From: Amblyomma americanum
Lineage: Eukaryota > Arthropoda > Arachnida > Ixodida > Ixodidae
NCBI RefSeq assembly: GCF_052857255.1
Contig: NW_027526653.1
Coordinates: 116,098-180,097, forward strand
Reading direction: 5' to 3'
DNA: 64,000 nucleotides
Position numbers and translations under genes: made by a program. The notes under the pieces are model-generated. The model ran no database searches. It was not told where the DNA came from and worked only from the letters and a program-made list of their open reading frames with translations. Within the stretch, counting starts at the first letter, position 1. Every line of letters starts with the position of its first letter. Positions 62,145 to 64,000 of the stretch are shown in pieces.

Positions 62145-63498
62145 CGCGAAAACTTGTATTCCGGCTCAAAACAACGGGATTCATCGTTTTAGATTGAAAC
62201 TAGCAAGATTCACGAGCATCGATTTTACAAGTCGTCGAAGAGTAGACGAGAGAAAGGTGTAAACTTTTTCTCTCAGAACTGCACGAAAACTTGTATTCCG
62301 GCTCAAAACAACGGGATACATCGTTTTAGATCGAATCTAGCAAGATTCACGAGCATCGATTTTACAAGTCGTCGAAGAGTAGACGAGAGAAAGGTGTAAA
62401 CTTTTTCTCTCAGAACTGCGCGAAAACTTGTATTCCGGCTCAAAACAACAGGGTTCATCGTTTTAGATCGAAACTAGCAAGATTCACGAGCATCGATTTT
62501 ACAAGTCCTCGAAGAGTAGACGAGAGAAAGGTGTAAACTTTTTCTCTCAGAACTGCACGAAAACTTGTATTCCGGCTCAAAACAACGGGATACATCGTTT
62601 TAGATCGAAACTAGCAAGATTCACAAGCATCGCTTTTGCAAGTCGTCGATGAGAACTCGAGGAAAGGTGTAAACTTTTTTCTCAAAACTGCGCGAGAACT
62701 TGTATACCGGCTCAAAAAAACGGATACATCGTTTTAGATCGAAACTAGCAAGATTCACGAGCATCGATTTTACAAGCCGTCGACGAGTAGACGAGAGAAA
62801 GGTGTAAACTTTTTCTCTCAGAACTGCACGAAAACTTGTATTCCGGCTCAAAACAACGGGATACATCGTTTTAGATCGAAACTAGCAAGATTCACGAGCA
62901 TCGATTTTACAAGTCGTCGAAGAGTAGACGAGAGAAAGGTGTAAACTTTTTCTCTCAGAACTGCGCGAAAACTTGTATTCCGGCTCAAAACAACAGGGTT
63001 CATCGTTTTAGATCGAAACTAGCAAGATTCACGAGCATCGATTTTACAAATCCTCGAAGAGTAGACGAGAGAAAGGTGTAAACTTTTTCTCTCAGAACTG
63101 CACGAAAACTTGTATTCTGGCTCAAAACAATATACATCGTTTTAGATCGAAACTATCAAGATTCACAAGCATCGCTTTTGCAAGTCGTCGATGAGTACAC
63201 GAGGGAAATGAGTAAACTTTTTTCTCAGAACTGCGCGAGAACTTGTATACCGGCTCAAAAAAACGGGATACATCGTTTTAGATCGAAACTATCAAGATTC
63301 ACGAGCATCGATTTTACAAGTCGTCGAAGAGTAGACGAGAGAAAGGTGTAAACTTTTTTTCTCAGAACTGCGCGAGAAACATGTATTCCGGCTCAAAACA
63401 ACGGGATACATCGTTTTAGATCGAAACTAGCAAGATTCACTAGCATCGATTTTACAAGTCGTCGAAGAGTAGACGAGAGAAAGGTGTAAACTTTTTCT

Positions 63499-63518
63499 CT
63501 CAGAACTGCTCAGAACTG
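63499..63518 (+). repeat. 10 bp direct duplication, unmutated form
   Basis: CTCAGAACTG occurs twice, as at 54,711. The following monomer carries GATTCATCG, as it does at 54,711, so the two are related by descent rather than independent slippage. Confidence 0.85.
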
Positions 63519-64000
63519 CGCGAAAACTTGTATTCCGGCTCAAAACAACGGGATTCATCGTTTTAGATTGAAACTAGCAAGATTCACGAGCATCGATTTT
63601 ACAAGTCGTCGAAGAGTAGACGAGAGAAAGGTGTAAACCTTTTCTCTCAGAACTGCACGAAAACTTGTATTCCGGCTCAAAACAACGGGATACATCGTTT
63701 TAGATCGCAACTAGCAAGATTCACGAGCATCGATTTTACAAGTCGTCGAAGAGTAGACGAGAGAAAGGTGTAAACTTTTTCTCTCAGAACTGCGCGAAAA
63801 CTTGTATTCCGGCTCAAAACAACAGGGTTCATCGTTTTAGATCGAAACTAGCAAGATTCACGAGCATCGATTTTACAAGTCCTCGAAGAGTAGACGAGAG
63901 AAAGGTGTAAACTTTTTCTCTCAGAACTGCACGAAAACTTGTATTCCGGCTCAAAACAACGGGATACATCGTTTTAGATCGAAACTAGCAAGATTCACAA

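Larger units (their letters stand above)
57064..63500 (+). repeat. 6.2 to 6.6 kb duplication, copy 2
   Basis: This second copy shows that B and C sequences were amplified together as one block. Relative to copy 1 it lacks one monomer near 59,390 and carries four more near 60,000-60,500. It lacks the 147 bp monomer at 54,711 and has an additional GATTCATCG monomer near 62,170. The right-hand end is diffuse because C monomers are alike. Confidence 0.7.
1..64000 (+). repeat. Satellite DNA array, 137 bp monomer, head-to-tail
   Basis: The window consists from first to last base of tandem copies of one 137 bp unit, about 467 of them. Landmarks recur in every unit in the same order: GTGTAAAC, CTCTCAGAACTG, TTGTATTCC, a CAAAACAACGGG segment, CATCGTTTTAG, CGAAACTAGCAAG, CACGAGCATCGATTTTAC and TAGACGAGAGAAAG. 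All copies read in the same direction, and no unique DNA or mobile element interrupts them. Hand counting of the consensus gives A46 C27 G30 T34. Such arrays are known from centromeres and pericentromeric heterochromatin of eukaryotes, so a structural chromosomal role is likely but is inferred. No gene, RNA gene or promoter was found anywhere in the array. I do not recognise the monomer as a named satellite family. Confidence 0.97.
60744..64000 (+). repeat. Higher-order repeat domain C, block 2 (runs off the window)
   Basis: This block has the same monomer classes as block 1, in a closely matching order, and extends to the last base. The TATTCTGG monomer at 61,601 and 63,114 matches 55,155 and 56,533. 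At 63,128 it has lost three bases (CAATATACATCG instead of CAATGGGATACATCG). The array clearly continues beyond the window. Confidence 0.8.

Noticed and set aside
1..64000. Many short open reading frames on both strands, 60 to 184 codons
   Set aside because: They are translations of the satellite. The unit length is 137, two more than a multiple of three, so each frame passes into another frame in the next monomer. Consensus forward stops are at monomer bases 4, 71, 82 and 124, limiting frames to about 70 codons unless indels intervene. Products are near-identical repeats with no recognisable domain.
1..64000. CRISPR array
   Set aside because: There is no alternation of a short constant repeat with unique spacers. 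The whole 137 bp unit is conserved and the differences are point changes and small indels.
1..64000. Telomeric or subtelomeric repeat
   Set aside because: No runs of TTAGG, TTAGGG or similar short telomeric units were seen.
1..64000. Inverted segments or embedded transposable elements
   Set aside because: Landmarks read in the same direction throughout and monomer phase is continuous apart from small indels and the 77 bp monomer. No stretch without monomer landmarks was found.

Overview
The whole 64 kb window is one uninterrupted satellite DNA array. I see no protein-coding gene, RNA gene, CRISPR array or recognisable transposon. The basic unit is a 137 bp monomer, all copies in the same orientation, about 467 in total. 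Hand counting of the consensus gives 41.6% GC and 11 CpG sites, an observed/expected CpG ratio near 1.9. Array length, head-to-tail layout and higher-order repeat (HOR) structure are those of eukaryotic centromeric or pericentromeric heterochromatin. The host cannot be named from this sequence. Lack of CpG depletion fits an invertebrate with little repeat methylation, such as an insect and perhaps a hymenopteran, but that is a weak inference.

The monomers are not uniform. Diagnostic variants recur in a fixed order and define three HOR families. Family A (1 to 10,660) is a seven-monomer repeat of 958 bp with eight- and nine-monomer derivatives, carried on a larger 5,196 bp duplication. Family B (10,661 to about 54,150, and about 56,598 to 60,743) is built on an 11-monomer repeat of about 1,505 bp. 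In it a three-monomer block, present once in the A unit, occurs twice in tandem. Family C (54,151 to about 56,597, and 60,744 to the end) uses monomers closer to the consensus, plus a distinctive class with short indels and internal 10 bp duplications.

On top of the HORs lie several generations of direct duplications, with offsets of about 5.2, 6.3, 4.25, 2.6, 2.05, 1.78, 0.82, 3.7 and 6.2 to 6.6 kb. The clearest is a 6,305 bp unit at 13,856-20,160 repeated immediately at 20,161-26,466, with only three differences noticed by eye. Most breakpoints fall inside monomers at homologous positions and give in-register hybrid monomers, as expected from unequal exchange or replication-based amplification. 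Two events stand out. A 77 bp truncated monomer lies exactly at the A/B junction (10,661-10,737). A chimeric monomer lies at the C-to-B junction (about 56,590).

The many short open reading frames are by-products of the repeat. Because 137 is not a multiple of three, the frame changes in each monomer and a stop soon follows. Structural features of the monomer that may matter functionally are an 8 bp inverted repeat across the monomer junction, A/T tracts spaced about 20 bp apart, and a high density of CpG and ATCGAT sites.
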